A stretch of DNA of 64,000 nucleotides from assembly GCA_029255685.2 (NCBI GenBank), contig CM055318.2:34924516-34988515 (forward strand), written 5' to 3'. Positions 62,901 to 64,000 of this stretch are shown here, piece after piece. This stretch comes from Silene conica (Eukaryota > Streptophyta > Magnoliopsida > Caryophyllales > Caryophyllaceae). The stretch's first letter is position 1; each line of letters begins with the position of its first letter. The translations under genes and the position numbers were made by a program. A model generated the notes under the pieces. It had not been told where the DNA came from, made no database searches, and saw only the letters and a program-made list of their open reading frames with translations.

Positions 62901-63687
62901 GCCATCAACAATACAAGCATGATAGTTGGGAGAATTAAACCCAACAATTAAGAAATTTAAAGGGCCTGTTACTCTTTTGAGAACCATGATAGAACTGAAA
63001 AATGGCAGCCGAATGGTCCGAAACCCCAGCATCAGTAAAGTGAGCAGTAGTAGGAAGATGTCCCCAAACAGAATTAATCATGATTCTGTCCAACTTGGCC
63101 CATTTGATGGATTGAGCCTGATGATTGGACCAAGTGTAGAGCGCACCAGTGGCATGATGGTCATTAAGATGACAATAATGAAGGCAGGAGTTGAATTCAT
63201 CCATGACAGAGGAAGGATAGGTGGTACCCCCCAATCTTTCAGTAGAGAACCTGACCACATTAAAATCACCCAAGCAAACCCAAGGACCAGTGATAGAGCC
63301 AGAAATAGAGATAAGGTTATTCCATAAGAGACTTCGAGCATGAGCATTATTAAACGCATAAATGAACGTACAATCAAACTGAAATTGAGTAGGTAAAAAA
63401 AACCATATGACTATGAATGTGTTGAGCACTAGAGTCAATAGGAGTGACAGAGACAACAGCAGGATTCCAAAGAACCCAGATACGACCATTATAGTGAGAA
63501 CTATAATTATCCGCAATGGAAAAACTTATGAAAAAACTTACCTCGAATGGACAAAGCATTATGAGCCTTGACATGAGTCTCCAAAATAGCACAACAATCA
63601 ATTTTATTAACCAAACAAGAAATCAAGCACCTCTTGTTGTTTAAGGGGGTCATTGAGCCCCCTTATATTCCAAGCTGCGACTTTCAT
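59972..63687 (-). pseudogene. LINE ORF2: endonuclease, reverse transcriptase, zinc-binding domain
   Basis: In order on the minus strand: AP-type endonuclease (MKVAAWNIRGLNDPLKQQ at 63687, ETH near 63570, GDFN near 63260, SDH near 63030). A linker 62445-63032 (LLDDSSTHFFYARVANRRK). Reverse transcriptase 61502-62250 (LITLIPKTQIP, VQGRDIFDNSLLAHEL, VDIKKAFDSVNW, GLRQGDPLSPYLF, and the active site FADD with LVFADDLLVF). After the gap, YLGLPLF, GWTSKHLSYAGK and FLWGIDDGGRKLSFQSW. Finally the zf-RVT domain (PPKHAFYRG..., CSLCEAAEESHSHLFFSC). Stops soon after the start (FLFG-stop) and several frameshifts make it inactive. Confidence 0.9.
61087..61500. other. Assembly gap (414 N)
   Basis: A run of 414 unknown bases inside the LINE RT region, between LTANPMKT and GFAEGDMPFTYLG on the minus strand. 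In related LINEs only about 25-35 residues separate these phrases, so the gap estimate is probably too long or hides an insertion. Confidence 0.98.
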
Positions 63688-63737
63688 TGAGCAAAGGGCC
63701 CAGTAGGGTCCACAGCATCATCCACAACATCCGGAGC

Positions 63738-64000
<263 letters not shown>

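Larger units (their letters stand above)
59768..63737 (-). mobile_element. L1-type LINE, 5'-truncated, with almost whole ORF2
   Basis: The poly(A) tail appears as T at 59751-59767. The 5' end at 63737 lies in the last codons of ORF1 (APDVVDDAVDPTGPFAQ), whose stop overlaps the ORF2 start as ATGA (63684-63687). So ORF1 is lost but ORF2 is nearly full length, about 3.9 kb including a 414-bp gap. Both edges are ATT repeat, so a target duplication cannot be recognised. Confidence 0.9.

Overview
This is nuclear DNA from a flowering plant (eudicot-like). The evidence is GT-AG introns, plant gene families (a Sec14/CRAL-TRIO protein and a germin-like protein), AT-rich spacers, and a dense load of plant transposon classes: Copia and Athila/Tat-type LTR elements, CACTA, Helitron, hAT and Tourist-type MITEs, L1-type LINEs and SINEs. 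I suspect Caryophyllales from the general look of the repeats, but nothing here proves it. All features are read by eye; no database search was possible.

Only two apparently working host genes are visible. At the left edge a CRAL-TRIO (Sec14-like) gene runs leftward: five exons (1-34, 409-654, 741-839, 1229-1405, 2744-2809) join in frame and the gene leaves the window. At 48501-52091 a two-exon germin-like gene runs leftward. It encodes 220 aa with all four metal ligands, and its 2.9 kb intron is largely made of DNA transposons and a SINE.

Everything else is nested mobile DNA. (1) 4158-17786: a young non-autonomous Copia-type element that carries only gag (TR-GAG style). I count 4 mismatches between its 1217 bp LTRs. 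A 5349 bp CACTA transposon with captured host exon fragments sits in its 5' LTR. (2) 17792-22529: remains of Athila/Tat-type elements with a broken gag. (3) 23501-26803: a Copia element reduced to gag and part of protease, with a solo LTR in one LTR. (4) 27072-48083: a Copia element that was about 4.7 kb and is now 21 kb. Six insertions split it: two related LTR elements in its 5' LTR, a TIR element carrying two exons of a mechanosensitive-channel gene, an Athila-type solo LTR, a small TIR element, and a second TR-GAG element that cuts its RNase H domain. Target-site duplications at most junctions let the insertion order be read.

(5) 52936-64000: a Helitron, AT-rich spacer, then a Harbinger-like MITE end leading into almost perfect (ATT)n arrays of about 1.4, 1.7 and more than 0.26 kb, separated by two 5'-truncated L1-type LINEs. 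One LINE contains a 414 bp assembly gap. The strongest candidates for something new are the gene-carrying CACTA and TIR elements, the TR-GAG family with its long conserved leader, and the giant ATT arrays.
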